Assembly: GCA_032881465.1 (NCBI GenBank)
Contig: CP126168.1
Location: 2,480,001 to 2,544,000 of the forward strand
Source of the DNA: Parvibaculaceae bacterium PLY_AMNH_Bact1
GTDB lineage: Bacteria > Pseudomonadota > Alphaproteobacteria > Parvibaculales > Parvibaculaceae
Direction of reading: 5' to 3'
DNA length: 64,000 nt
Made by a program: the position numbers and the translations under genes. The notes below the pieces were generated by a model, which searched no databases, was not told the origin of the DNA, and was given only the letters and a program-made list of their open reading frames with translations. Of this stretch, positions 8,943 to 16,736 are shown one piece after another. The first letter of the stretch is position 1; every line of letters starts with the position of its first letter.

Positions 8943-10217
8943 ATGCGCATTGATCAGGATATCGCCCAAACAATTGTCGACCCCAAGGCCTACGCTGCAG
9001 GCACTCCGATTGACGACGCATTCAAAATTCTGCGCAAAGAGGCGCCCTTCGCCATCGCGGAGCCAAAAGGCTTTGACCCTTTCTGGGTCGTCACCAAGTT
9101 TGACGATATTCAGTTTATTGAGCGGCAGAACGAGCTTTTTCACAATGGCGACAGGTCAGCTGTGCTCACCACTCTTGAGGCAGACAAGATGGTGCGTGAC
9201 ATGATGGGTGGCTCTCCCCACCTTGTGCGCTCTCTAGTGCAGATGGACAATCCGGATCACATGGCCTATCGCCGTCTGACGCAGGCCTGGTTTCTGCCGC
9301 AGAACATCAAGAAGCTCGAGCCACGTATCCGTGAAATCGCCCGCTCATTTCTGGACCGCATGGCGGCATTCGGCACCGAGTGTGATTTTGCCCGGGATGT
9401 CGCCTTCCTCTACCCCCTTCATGTGATCATGGAAATTCTGGGTGTTCCCGAAAGCGACGAACCCAAAATGCTGAAGCTCACACAGGAACTGTTTGGCGCA
9501 GCCGATCCGGAACTAAGCCGCAGCGGCGACGCAGAACAGGGAACAGAAGCGGGTGTCAACTCTATCGCCGAGACAGTCGGCGAGTTCATTGAATATTTCA
9601 ACGCCATCACCGAAGACCGGCGCGCTAATCCACGTGATGACGTTTCAAGTGTCATCGCCAATGGCCAGATCAATGGAGAGCCCCTCGATCACTTCGCCGC
9701 CATGTCCTACTACATTATTGCAGCGACTGCAGGACATGACACCACGTCCAACACAACAGCAGAAGGCCTGTGGGCGCTTTGCAATCACCAGGATGAACTT
9801 GCAAAGCTGAAGGCAGATCCGTCCCTGATTGATGGCCATATCGAAGAATCCATCCGCTGGACAACAGCCGTGAAACACTTCATGCGAACAGCGACAGAAG
9901 ACACCGAGGTGGCGGGTCGGAAAATCGCCAAGGGAGATTGGCTGATGCTTTGCTATCAGTCCGGCAATCGCGACGAAGATCACTTCGATGATCCGTTCAC
10001 CTACAAAGTGGACCGCACCCCCAACAAACATGTCGCCTTCGGCTATGGCGCGCATGTCTGCCTCGGTCAGCACCTGGCACGAATGGAAATGCGCATCCTC
10101 TGGGAAGAACTCCTGCCACGTCTGGAAAGCATCGAACTGAATGGCACACCAAAGCGAATGGAATCTTCTTTCGTCTGCGGTCCAAAGTCTGTCCCCATCA
10201 AATTCAAGATGAATTGA
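8943..10217 (+). CDS. Cytochrome P450 monooxygenase
   Basis: A 424-aa soluble bacterial P450. The I-helix oxygen-activation motif is AGHDTT (263-268), the K-helix ExxR is E302-R305, and the heme-ligand loop is FGYGAHVCLG with cysteine C373. Segments such as FWVVTKFDDI and RILWEELLPRL resemble CYP153-like and related class I P450s, but I would not assign a subfamily. GAGGAA lies seven bases before the ATG. A rubredoxin gene starts 12 bases downstream, so the electron donor may be rubredoxin rather than ferredoxin. Substrate unknown; fatty acid, alkane or terpenoid are possible. Confidence 0.95.
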   Translation: MRIDQDIAQTIVDPKAYAAGTPIDDAFKILRKEAPFAIAEPKGFDPFWVVTKFDDIQFIERQNELFHNGDRSAVLTTLEADKMVRDMMGGSPHLVRSLVQMDNPDHMAYRRLTQAWFLPQNIKKLEPRIREIARSFLDRMAAFGTECDFARDVAFLYPLHVIMEILGVPESDEPKMLKLTQELFGAADPELSRSGDAEQGTEAGVNSIAETVGEFIEYFNAITEDRRANPRDDVSSVIANGQINGEPLDHFAAMSYYIIAATAGHDTTSNTTAEGLWALCNHQDELAKLKADPSLIDGHIEESIRWTTAVKHFMRTATEDTEVAGRKIAKGDWLMLCYQSGNRDEDHFDDPFTYKVDRTPNKHVAFGYGAHVCLGQHLARMEMRILWEELLPRLESIELNGTPKRMESSFVCGPKSVPIKFKMN

Positions 10218-10229
10218 GGCAGAACAGCC

Positions 10230-10409
10230 ATGGCAGAGACCGATTTCAAAACCTGGCAGTGCCGCACCTGTGGCTATCTCTATGACGAGGCGGAGGGAGA
10301 CCCGACAGAAGGCCTTGCACCAGGCACGCGCTGGGCGGACATTCCTGACGATTGGGTCTGCCCGCTCTGCGGCACGCCTAAATCGGATTTCGACATGATT
10401 GAGCTGTAG
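10230..10409 (+). CDS. Rubredoxin
   Basis: A 59-aa one-iron electron-transfer protein. The four iron ligands are C11 and C14 (CRTCGY) and C44 and C47 (CPLCG), in a normal-length rubredoxin fold. It follows the P450 gene by 12 bases with GAGG upstream, so the two are almost surely co-transcribed. The last 43 coding bases plus six more recur at 12279-12327 in a broken copy. Confidence 0.95.
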   Translation: MAETDFKTWQCRTCGYLYDEAEGDPTEGLAPGTRWADIPDDWVCPLCGTPKSDFDMIEL

Positions 10410-10415
10410 GAGAGC
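10367..10415 (+). repeat. Direct repeat, left copy (rubredoxin 3' end)
   Basis: This 49-base stretch covers the end of the rubredoxin gene and six bases beyond it. It matches 12279-12327 at 46 of 49 positions by eye, in direct orientation. The chemoreceptor gene lies between the copies. Confidence 0.9.
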
Positions 10416-10417
10416 CC

Positions 10418-12190
10418 TTACCCCGCCGCCCGTACATCGGCCAGGAAAGCACTGACATGAGTGCGCAATGTTTCAGATTGCTTACTCATCTGCATCACCG
10501 ATTGGGTGACCCGCTCCGCAGTGGTTCCTGACAGGGTCGCTGATTGCTGAACACCAGTCATCGCTTCGGCTATTTCCTGAGTGCCAAGAGCTGCTTGTTG
10601 CACACTACCGGCAATTTCCTGCGTCGCGCTCCGTTGCTCGTCGATGGCAGAAGCAACGGTCGCCGCATATTTGTCGATTTCCTTGATCGTTTCAGAAATG
10701 TCTCCGATAGCCGACACAGAGTCTTCAGTCACCGCTTGAATGGCCGTAATCTGTTCACTAATTTCACCCGTCGCCTTGGCCGTCTGCATCGCCAATTGTT
10801 TCACTTCTGACGCGACAACGGCAAACCCCTTGCCTGCCTCGCCTGCCCGCGCCGCTTCGATGGTTGCATTGAGCGCCAGCAGGTTGGTCTGGTCGGCGAT
10901 ATCATTGATGAGGCTCACCACATCTCCAATCCGCGTTGCCGCTTCCGCCAGCCCATTCACTGACGCTGTCGTCTTGTCTGCGTCGGCAACAGCTTTGTGT
11001 GTGATCTGTTTTGTGGTCTCGATATTTTTCGACACTTCCGCGATCGAGTTTGACATTTGCTCCGCCGCCGACGCCACCACCTGGACATTGGTACTGGCCT
11101 CCTCAGACGCGGCTGCGACAGAAGCAGTTTGGCTCTGACCATCGTTTGCCACATTCGACATATCTACGGCCGCTGTATCAAGTGAGCCCATTGCATCACC
11201 AATAACATCCATCACAGATGCAACCGAGTGGTCGAAAGCCTGTGTTATTTTATCAACCGCCAGACGCCGTTTTTCCTTTGCCTCTTCATTGGCTTTTTGC
11301 TGCAAAGCCAATGCCTGGGCCTCCTCCGTCCGCTGCCTGAGAGCGTCATAGGCGCGGGCCGTCTGACCAATCTCATCTTGCGTATCGATGTCCATTTCCT
11401 GGCTTGTATCCCCATCTGCCAACACCGTCAGCGCACCAACGACCCGCAACAGGGGTTTGACAACCGCTCGAACGATAAGGAAAGAAATGATACCGCCCGT
11501 CACGATCGCCGTTAATGTCATAATGACCACCGTCATCACAGCGCTCTTCTCATGGCTCAACACCGTTTCGAGCGACTGCACCGTCAGTTCTTCAATATCG
11601 AACAGAATCTCTTCGATCTCGTGGTCGAGCGCCTCTTCCTCTGCAATGACGTCCGACGCTTTTTCGCGCGCGAGCGCAATGCGCCCGGTCTGAAGCAAAT
11701 GATTGACCTCATTCGCATGTTCTTCGTATTTCAGATGAGCCGCATCGAAATGCTTGAGGGAGGCCAGTATTTCACGATAGCGCTCAAGGGTCTTTTCATC
11801 ATGCGTGAGTGAAATCGCCTCTTCGGCGATTTTCTCCGCCTTGACCACATCGACATCCACTTGGTGGCTGTACTTCTCGAATTTCTCAATATTCTCAGCA
11901 AGCGAGCGTCGCTCAGCCGAGCCGAACGCGGCCAAGCCAGCACGCAATGTGCGCTCAAAATAGACGGCTTGCTCAAGCTGCGCGAGCGCCACCTTCGTCA
12001 CCATTTCGGTCAGCGGCATATGTTCTTGAGAGATTTCTTCAATCTCTGCCGTAATTTCGTTCATCCGCAAAAGCGTGACAGCTGCCGTGGCAACAAAGCA
12101 CGAAAGCAGAAAAACGATGACACCATAAAATTTATAGGAAACTGAAAACCGGCCGAGAAACTTGTTTCCAGCAGAAAGGGCCCCATTCAT
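10418..12190 (-). CDS. Methyl-accepting chemotaxis protein
   Basis: A 590-aa chemoreceptor. A membrane segment (~20-38) is followed by a periplasmic four-helix sensor (~40-235), a second membrane segment (~240-262), a HAMP domain, and the cytoplasmic signalling hairpin. The highly conserved tip reads [24 protein letters not shown], split here as [10 protein letters not shown] and [11 protein letters not shown] chose the ATG at 12190 (GGAGAAAGCC upstream) over the open frame that extends to 12268. It is a solitary receptor with no che genes nearby, and it is transcribed against the P450-rubredoxin operon. Ligand unknown. Confidence 0.93.
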   Translation of the reverse strand: MNGALSAGNKFLGRFSVSYKFYGVIVFLLSCFVATAAVTLLRMNEITAEIEEISQEHMPLTEMVTKVALAQLEQAVYFERTLRAGLAAFGSAERRSLAENIEKFEKYSHQVDVDVVKAEKIAEEAISLTHDEKTLERYREILASLKHFDAAHLKYEEHANEVNHLLQTGRIALAREKASDVIAEEEALDHEIEEILFDIEELTVQSLETVLSHEKSAVMTVVIMTLTAIVTGGIISFLIVRAVVKPLLRVVGALTVLADGDTSQEMDIDTQDEIGQTARAYDALRQRTEEAQALALQQKANEEAKEKRRLAVDKITQAFDHSVASVMDVIGDAMGSLDTAAVDMSNVANDGQSQTASVAAASEEASTNVQVVASAAEQMSNSIAEVSKNIETTKQITHKAVADADKTTASVNGLAEAATRIGDVVSLINDIADQTNLLALNATIEAARAGEAGKGFAVVASEVKQLAMQTAKATGEISEQITAIQAVTEDSVSAIGDISETIKEIDKYAATVASAIDEQRSATQEIAGSVQQAALGTQEIAEAMTGVQQSATLSGTTAERVTQSVMQMSKQSETLRTHVSAFLADVRAAG

Positions 12191-12258
12191 TGGCTTTCTC
12201 CGAAGCAAAAAGCCACCCGCCGCTATATTCCCCATGAAGAGATACCAAAACCCTAACA

Positions 12259-12369
12259 ATGGAAACATTATTGAACAGCTGCGGCACGCCTAAGTCGGAT
12301 TTCGACATGATTGAGCTACAGGAGAGCTTGGCTAAAACCGCCGTTAACCAATTTGGTACGGGAGATTAA
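12259..12369 (+). pseudogene. Rubredoxin C-terminal fragment (right copy of direct repeat)
   Basis: Bases 12279-12327 repeat the end of the rubredoxin gene (10367-10415). In this copy the TAG stop has become CAG, so the frame runs on through QESLAKTAVNQFGTGD to a TAA at 12367-12369. Only [13 protein letters not shown] of the rubredoxin remains; the first cysteine pair is absent. A 36-codon frame from the ATG at 12259 exists but has no ribosome binding site. I read it as a remnant of a second or ancestral rubredoxin gene. Confidence 0.75.
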
Positions 12370-12414
12370 CCATGCCAGTATAGACCTTTCGAATAGGACG
12401 GTCGGGGATGCGGC

Positions 12415-12831
12415 ATGGCAGGGAACATCAGCAGAGCGATAAGTATCGGGGCAGCCTTGGCTGTTCTGGCCCTAACGGCGCAGGCCCCAGCAGTACTGGC
12501 GGCAGACAGTTCCGCCTGTTTCTTCAACGGACCCAGTTTCGAAGGCGCCGCCTATTGCATCTCTGCGGGCACCCGCAAGGGCATGGTCGAGCACCCCTTC
12601 GGCAAGCGCTTTCGGTCCGTTCAACTGACGGGCAGCGCCGTGGTCCACATCTGCGAATATTCAGGTTTCGGTGGCCGCTGCATGGTAGTGGAGAAAAGCC
12701 AGCCCGACCTCGACACGCTCTACGTGAACCATGTCGAGTCTTACGAAGTCATGACGGTTGAAAGCTCCGGCTCCCGCTTCTTCAACCATGTGGGCTATGC
12801 CGACAGTGGTGTCCACAACGCAGGTGAGTAA
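12415..12831 (+). CDS. Secreted beta/gamma-crystallin-fold protein
   Basis: A 138-aa protein with a signal peptide (residues 1-29, cleavage near VLAA). The mature part holds two Greek-key-like segments: ACFFNGPSFEGAAYCI at ~35-50 and ICEYSGFGGRCMVVE at ~80-95. The aromatic/Gly pattern and paired cysteines resemble beta/gamma-crystallin or peptidase inhibitor I36-type domains. Such domains can bind calcium or inhibit proteases; neither can be asserted here. It is a single gene ahead of a bidirectional terminator. Confidence 0.6.
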   Translation: MAGNISRAISIGAALAVLALTAQAPAVLAADSSACFFNGPSFEGAAYCISAGTRKGMVEHPFGKRFRSVQLTGSAVVHICEYSGFGGRCMVVEKSQPDLDTLYVNHVESYEVMTVESSGSRFFNHVGYADSGVHNAGE

Positions 12832-12835
12832 ACGA

Positions 12836-12858
12836 CCGAGGCGAGCTTGTCGCCTCGG
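12836..12858. terminator. Bidirectional terminator-like hairpin
   Basis: CCGAGGCGA (12836-12844) and TCGCCTCGG (12850-12858) form a perfect 9-bp stem around GCTTG between two convergent genes. No long U-run follows on either strand, so efficiency is uncertain. Confidence 0.6.
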
Positions 12859-12872
12859 CTTCGAAGCTTAGC

Positions 12873-13976
12873 TCAGGCTTTCTCAGAGACAAACCACACA
12901 TTCATCGGATCGTGTGGCAATACATGACGTACTGAATTGGAGAAACCAGCGACTTTCAACATCTCCAAGGCTGTTTCCCATCCCCACATGGTGCCAAGCC
13001 CTGCGCCGCCCTGCCCCAAAGACACAGGCATACAATGGCTGAAAGAAACCGAATAGAGGAACGGCGCCATTGCAAAGTCGAGATTATTCTCAAGCACAGC
13101 TGATCCGCCAATATCCTGCATGAGATACACGCCGCCAGATCGCAAACAACCATAGAGCCCCGCGATGAGACCCTGCGGGTCTTTCTGATCATGCACCGCA
13201 TCAAAGGATGTCACGAAATCGAACGCATCATTTGCGTCATACCCGGTCAGGTCTTTTGTTTCGAAATGTAGATTGGTGAGACCTTTGGATTGCGCCAACG
13301 CTGCTGCCGTGGCAATGGCATCCGAGCACAGATCATAGCCAACAAAACGGCTCTGAGGATAATGCTCGGCAAGCGCGACAAGCGCTTTGCCCTCGCCGCA
13401 TCCGGCGTCCATCACGTCGATGCCATCTCGCAAACGGTCATCGAGTCCCGGCACCATGGGCACGATGACATCAAACAATTGAGCAACCACCGTCTGCCCA
13501 CTGTCTTCTGCCATCACTTTGTGAAAACACGGATAGTCGTCATAGCTCGTCCCTTCGCCCGACCGGAAGCATTGCAATAACCGCTCCTCGCTGGCGCCAA
13601 TCACCGGCACCAGCTGGGCAGTGCCAGCGAAATTCCCCATAGGCGCACCGCGTGTCAGCGCTGCCGCATGCTCCGGCGGCAAATGATAGAGCGCGCCCTC
13701 GGGCTCATAGCGAACAATGCCGCCGGTTACCATCGCCGCCAACCATTCTCGAACATACCGCTCAGAAAGATTTGCCGCTTTTGCAATCCCATCCGACGTG
13801 GAGGGGGGCATGTCCGCCATGCAATCGAACAGTTCTGCCTTATGCCCAAAGGACAACATCACAGCCAACGCACCGGCATTCAGGATACCCGCCATATCGC
13901 CGGCAAAACTCTCGGCAGCTGCGGCATCAAAGGCCACAGCATCAATAGAGGGGGAAGGGTCTAAAGAAACACTCAT
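12873..13976 (-). CDS. SAM-dependent methyltransferase with winged-helix N-terminal domain (Rv2258c-like)
   Basis: A 367-aa enzyme. The N-terminal winged-helix part (~45-110, IAKAANLSERYVREWLAAM) resembles the dimerisation domain of O-methyltransferases. The Rossmann part contains VMDAGCGEGKAL (motif I) and GYDLCSDA (motif II). The whole layout recalls the mycobacterial Rv2258c group. Substrate unknown. The start chosen is MSVSLDPSP, which has GGAG seven bases upstream; four in-frame codons before it are less likely. The 312 bases between this start and uvrB show no convincing gene or structure. Confidence 0.82.
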   Translation of the reverse strand: MSVSLDPSPSIDAVAFDAAAAESFAGDMAGILNAGALAVMLSFGHKAELFDCMADMPPSTSDGIAKAANLSERYVREWLAAMVTGGIVRYEPEGALYHLPPEHAAALTRGAPMGNFAGTAQLVPVIGASEERLLQCFRSGEGTSYDDYPCFHKVMAEDSGQTVVAQLFDVIVPMVPGLDDRLRDGIDVMDAGCGEGKALVALAEHYPQSRFVGYDLCSDAIATAAALAQSKGLTNLHFETKDLTGYDANDAFDFVTSFDAVHDQKDPQGLIAGLYGCLRSGGVYLMQDIGGSAVLENNLDFAMAPFLYSVSFSHCMPVSLGQGGAGLGTMWGWETALEMLKVAGFSNSVRHVLPHDPMNVWFVSEKA

Positions 13977-14288
13977 TGAAATCTCCATGAAACGAAGGGA
14001 GGCGCGACCATTTCGGCGCGCTCAGAATTTGCGCGGACCCTGACCGAAGGGAACACCGATCAGAAGATCCAATTTCCCAACCCCTACCCGCTCGTTGGTG
14101 CCTACAATGTTGGTCCGCTGACTACATCGACGCCACCAAGACCACGACTGTGGTCCGTCGCCCCTGTGCCGCCCCCGCGGAGCAGGTCACCTTTGGTGAT
14201 CAAGCGTGAGCGAGAATACTGACATTTCCTGACAGGTGAGGCGCCCTGCCCCCTTTGAATGGGAGTGATTCCGCGCCATATTGGACTC

Positions 14289-16643
14289 ATGAGCACCAAG
14301 ACAGATCAGCCGGGATTCTCAGAAGCACCGGGCGCGTCGTTTGTTCCAGAACAACCGCTGACGCAGCCCGTACCCGAGCGCGCGCCCAATGGCGATGCCC
14401 TGGAACCCTTCACCCCCCACCGGCCCGAGCGCCCGGAAAAGTCCGAAGGCGGTATTGCCTTCAAGCTCGTCTCGGAGTTTGAGCCCAAGGGTGACCAGCC
14501 CGAAGCCATCAAGGAGCTGGTGGCGCAGGTGAACGAAGGCGAGCGCGACCAGGTGCTCCTCGGCGTCACCGGCTCCGGCAAGACCTTCACCATGGCGAAG
14601 GTGATTGAACAGACCCAGCGCCCGGCGATTATCCTCGCGCCGAACAAGACGCTCGCCGCCCAGCTTTACGGGGAGTTTAAAAACTTCTTCCCGGACAATG
14701 CGGTCGAATATTTCGTGTCCTATTACGACTATTACCAGCCGGAAGCCTATGTGGCCCGCACGGACACCTATATCGAAAAAGAAAGCTCCATCAACGAGCA
14801 GATCGACCGCATGCGCCACGCCGCGACGCGCGCCCTGCTGGAGCGCGACGATGTCATCATCGTGGCGTCCGTCTCCTGCATTTACGGCATCGGCTCGGTG
14901 GAAACCTATTCGGAGATGACCTTCACCGTGAAGGTGGGCGAGAAGCTCGACCGCAACCAGCTGATCGCCGACCTCGTCGCCCTGCAATATAAGCGCAACG
15001 ACAACGCGTTTCAGCGCGGCACCTTCCGCGTGCGCGGCGACACGGTGGAAGTCTTCCCCGCTCACCTGGAAGACCGGGCCTGGCGCGTCAACATGTTTGG
15101 CGATGAGGTGGAGGAGATTGTCGAGTTCGATCCCCTGACCGGCCACAAGACAGACCGCCGCCCCTTCATCAAGCTCTACGCCAACTCCCACCACGTGACG
15201 CCGGGCCCGACGCTGCAGCAGGCGGCGACCCAGATCAAAAAGGAACTGGGCGACCGCCTCGATGAGCTGAACGCCCAGAACAAATTGCTGGAAGCCCAGC
15301 GGCTGGAACAGCGCTGCAATTTTGACATTGAGATGATGCTCGCCACCGGCAGCTGCGCGGGCATCGAGAACTATTCCCGCTACCTCACCGGCCGCAAGCC
15401 CGGCGAGCCGCCCCCCACGCTGTTTGAATATATCCCGGACAATGCCCTCATCTTTGCCGACGAAAGCCATGTGAGCGTGCCCCAGATCGGCGGCATGTAT
15501 CGCGGCGACTATCGGCGGAAATCGACCCTCGCGGAATTCGGCTTCCGCCTGCCAAGCTGCGTGGACAACCGCCCGCTCAAGTTCGAGGAATGGAACGCCA
15601 TGCGGCCGCAGACAGTCTATGTCTCGGCCACCCCCGGCCCCTGGGAGATGGAGCGCACCGGCGGCGTCTTCGTGGAACAAGTGATCCGCCCCACAGGCCT
15701 CATCGACCCGCCGACGGAAATCCGCCCCGTGGACACGCAAGTTGATGATCTGATTGACGAGTGCAAACAGGTGGCAGCGCGCGGCGGGCGCATTCTCGTC
15801 ACCACGCTCACCAAGCGCATGGCAGAAGACCTCACCGAATATATGCATGAGCAGGGCATCCGCGTGCGCTACATGCATTCCGACATCGACACGCTGGAGC
15901 GCATCGAGATCATTCGCGACCTGCGCCTCGGCGCCTTTGATGTGCTGATCGGCATCAACCTGCTGCGCGAGGGCCTCGACATTCCCGAGTGCGAGCTGGT
16001 GGCGATCCTCGATGCGGACAAGGAGGGCTTCCTGCGCTCAGAAACCTCGCTGGTGCAGACCATTGGCCGCGCGGCGCGGAATGTCGACGGGCGCGTCATC
16101 CTCTATGCGGACAAGGTGACGGGCTCCATGGAGCGCGCGCTGGCGGAGACCGCCCGCCGGCGGGAGAAGCAGGAAGCCTATAACAAGGAACATGGCATCA
16201 CGCCGGAAAGCATTCGCAAGAATATCGGCGACATCATGGAGAGCATGTACGAGCAGGACCATGTGAGCGTCGACACGGGCCCAGAAAGTATATATGGGGA
16301 CACGGTGGAACTGGTCGGCCACAATCTACGTGCGCACATTCAGGATATGGAAAAGCGCATGAAGGACGCCGCCGCGGATCTGGAATTCGAGGAAGCCGCG
16401 CGCCTGCGCGACGAAATCCACCGCCTGGAACAGACGGAACTCGCCATCGCCGACGACCCGTTTGCGCGCCAAAGCGCCGTCGCCGCGGCGAACTCAAACA
16501 AATCCCTTCCCCCTCAGGGGGAAGGTCAGGATGGGGGTGGAAACAAAAAACGCCCCCTCGCCCGCTCAGCGTCCGGCAAAGCCGGCACGCGAACCTTCAA
16601 AAAGTCCGGCCAGACAAAGCCAAGACGCCGTAAGGGGCCTTAG
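14289..16643 (+). CDS. uvrB: Excinuclease ABC subunit B
   Basis: A 784-aa nucleotide-excision-repair helicase-like subunit, longer than the ~670 aa of E. coli. Walker A is GVTGSGKT and the beta-hairpin reads [11 protein letters not shown]; helicase motifs DESH and QTIGRAARN, and a C-terminal UVR domain ([20 protein letters not shown]) are present. The extra length is an N-terminal extension of ~55 residues and a basic C-terminal tail. That tail includes a translated palindrome ([13 protein letters not shown]). The start is uncertain; ATG 14259 is also in frame. Its third-position GC is visibly higher than that of most neighbours. Confidence 0.97.
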   Translation: MSTKTDQPGFSEAPGASFVPEQPLTQPVPERAPNGDALEPFTPHRPERPEKSEGGIAFKLVSEFEPKGDQPEAIKELVAQVNEGERDQVLLGVTGSGKTFTMAKVIEQTQRPAIILAPNKTLAAQLYGEFKNFFPDNAVEYFVSYYDYYQPEAYVARTDTYIEKESSINEQIDRMRHAATRALLERDDVIIVASVSCIYGIGSVETYSEMTFTVKVGEKLDRNQLIADLVALQYKRNDNAFQRGTFRVRGDTVEVFPAHLEDRAWRVNMFGDEVEEIVEFDPLTGHKTDRRPFIKLYANSHHVTPGPTLQQAATQIKKELGDRLDELNAQNKLLEAQRLEQRCNFDIEMMLATGSCAGIENYSRYLTGRKPGEPPPTLFEYIPDNALIFADESHVSVPQIGGMYRGDYRRKSTLAEFGFRLPSCVDNRPLKFEEWNAMRPQTVYVSATPGPWEMERTGGVFVEQVIRPTGLIDPPTEIRPVDTQVDDLIDECKQVAARGGRILVTTLTKRMAEDLTEYMHEQGIRVRYMHSDIDTLERIEIIRDLRLGAFDVLIGINLLREGLDIPECELVAILDADKEGFLRSETSLVQTIGRAARNVDGRVILYADKVTGSMERALAETARRREKQEAYNKEHGITPESIRKNIGDIMESMYEQDHVSVDTGPESIYGDTVELVGHNLRAHIQDMEKRMKDAAADLEFEEAARLRDEIHRLEQTELAIADDPFARQSAVAAANSNKSLPPQGEGQDGGGNKKRPLARSASGKAGTRTFKKSGQTKPRRRKGP
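16505..16525. repeat. REP-like palindrome inside the uvrB 3' end
   Basis: CCTTCCCCC (16505-16513), TCA, GGGGGAAGG (16517-16525) is a perfect hairpin followed by GTCAGGATGGGGGTGG. It sits within the coding frame and adds [13 protein letters not shown] to the UvrB tail. From memory, the same peptide is produced by dispersed palindromes in other Alphaproteobacteria. Confidence 0.75.
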
Positions 16644-16736
16644 GGCATTCCCCTATGAAACATTGTAGTGTAATTGAAAGCCGCAACGTTCAAATCACAA
16701 CGCAATTTCAGTTACCCTCTTGCAGGCACAATTACG

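Noticed and set aside
14319-15878. 519-codon open frame antisense to uvrB
   Set aside because: It is a shadow frame created by the very GC-rich third positions of uvrB; its composition is implausible and uvrB is certain.
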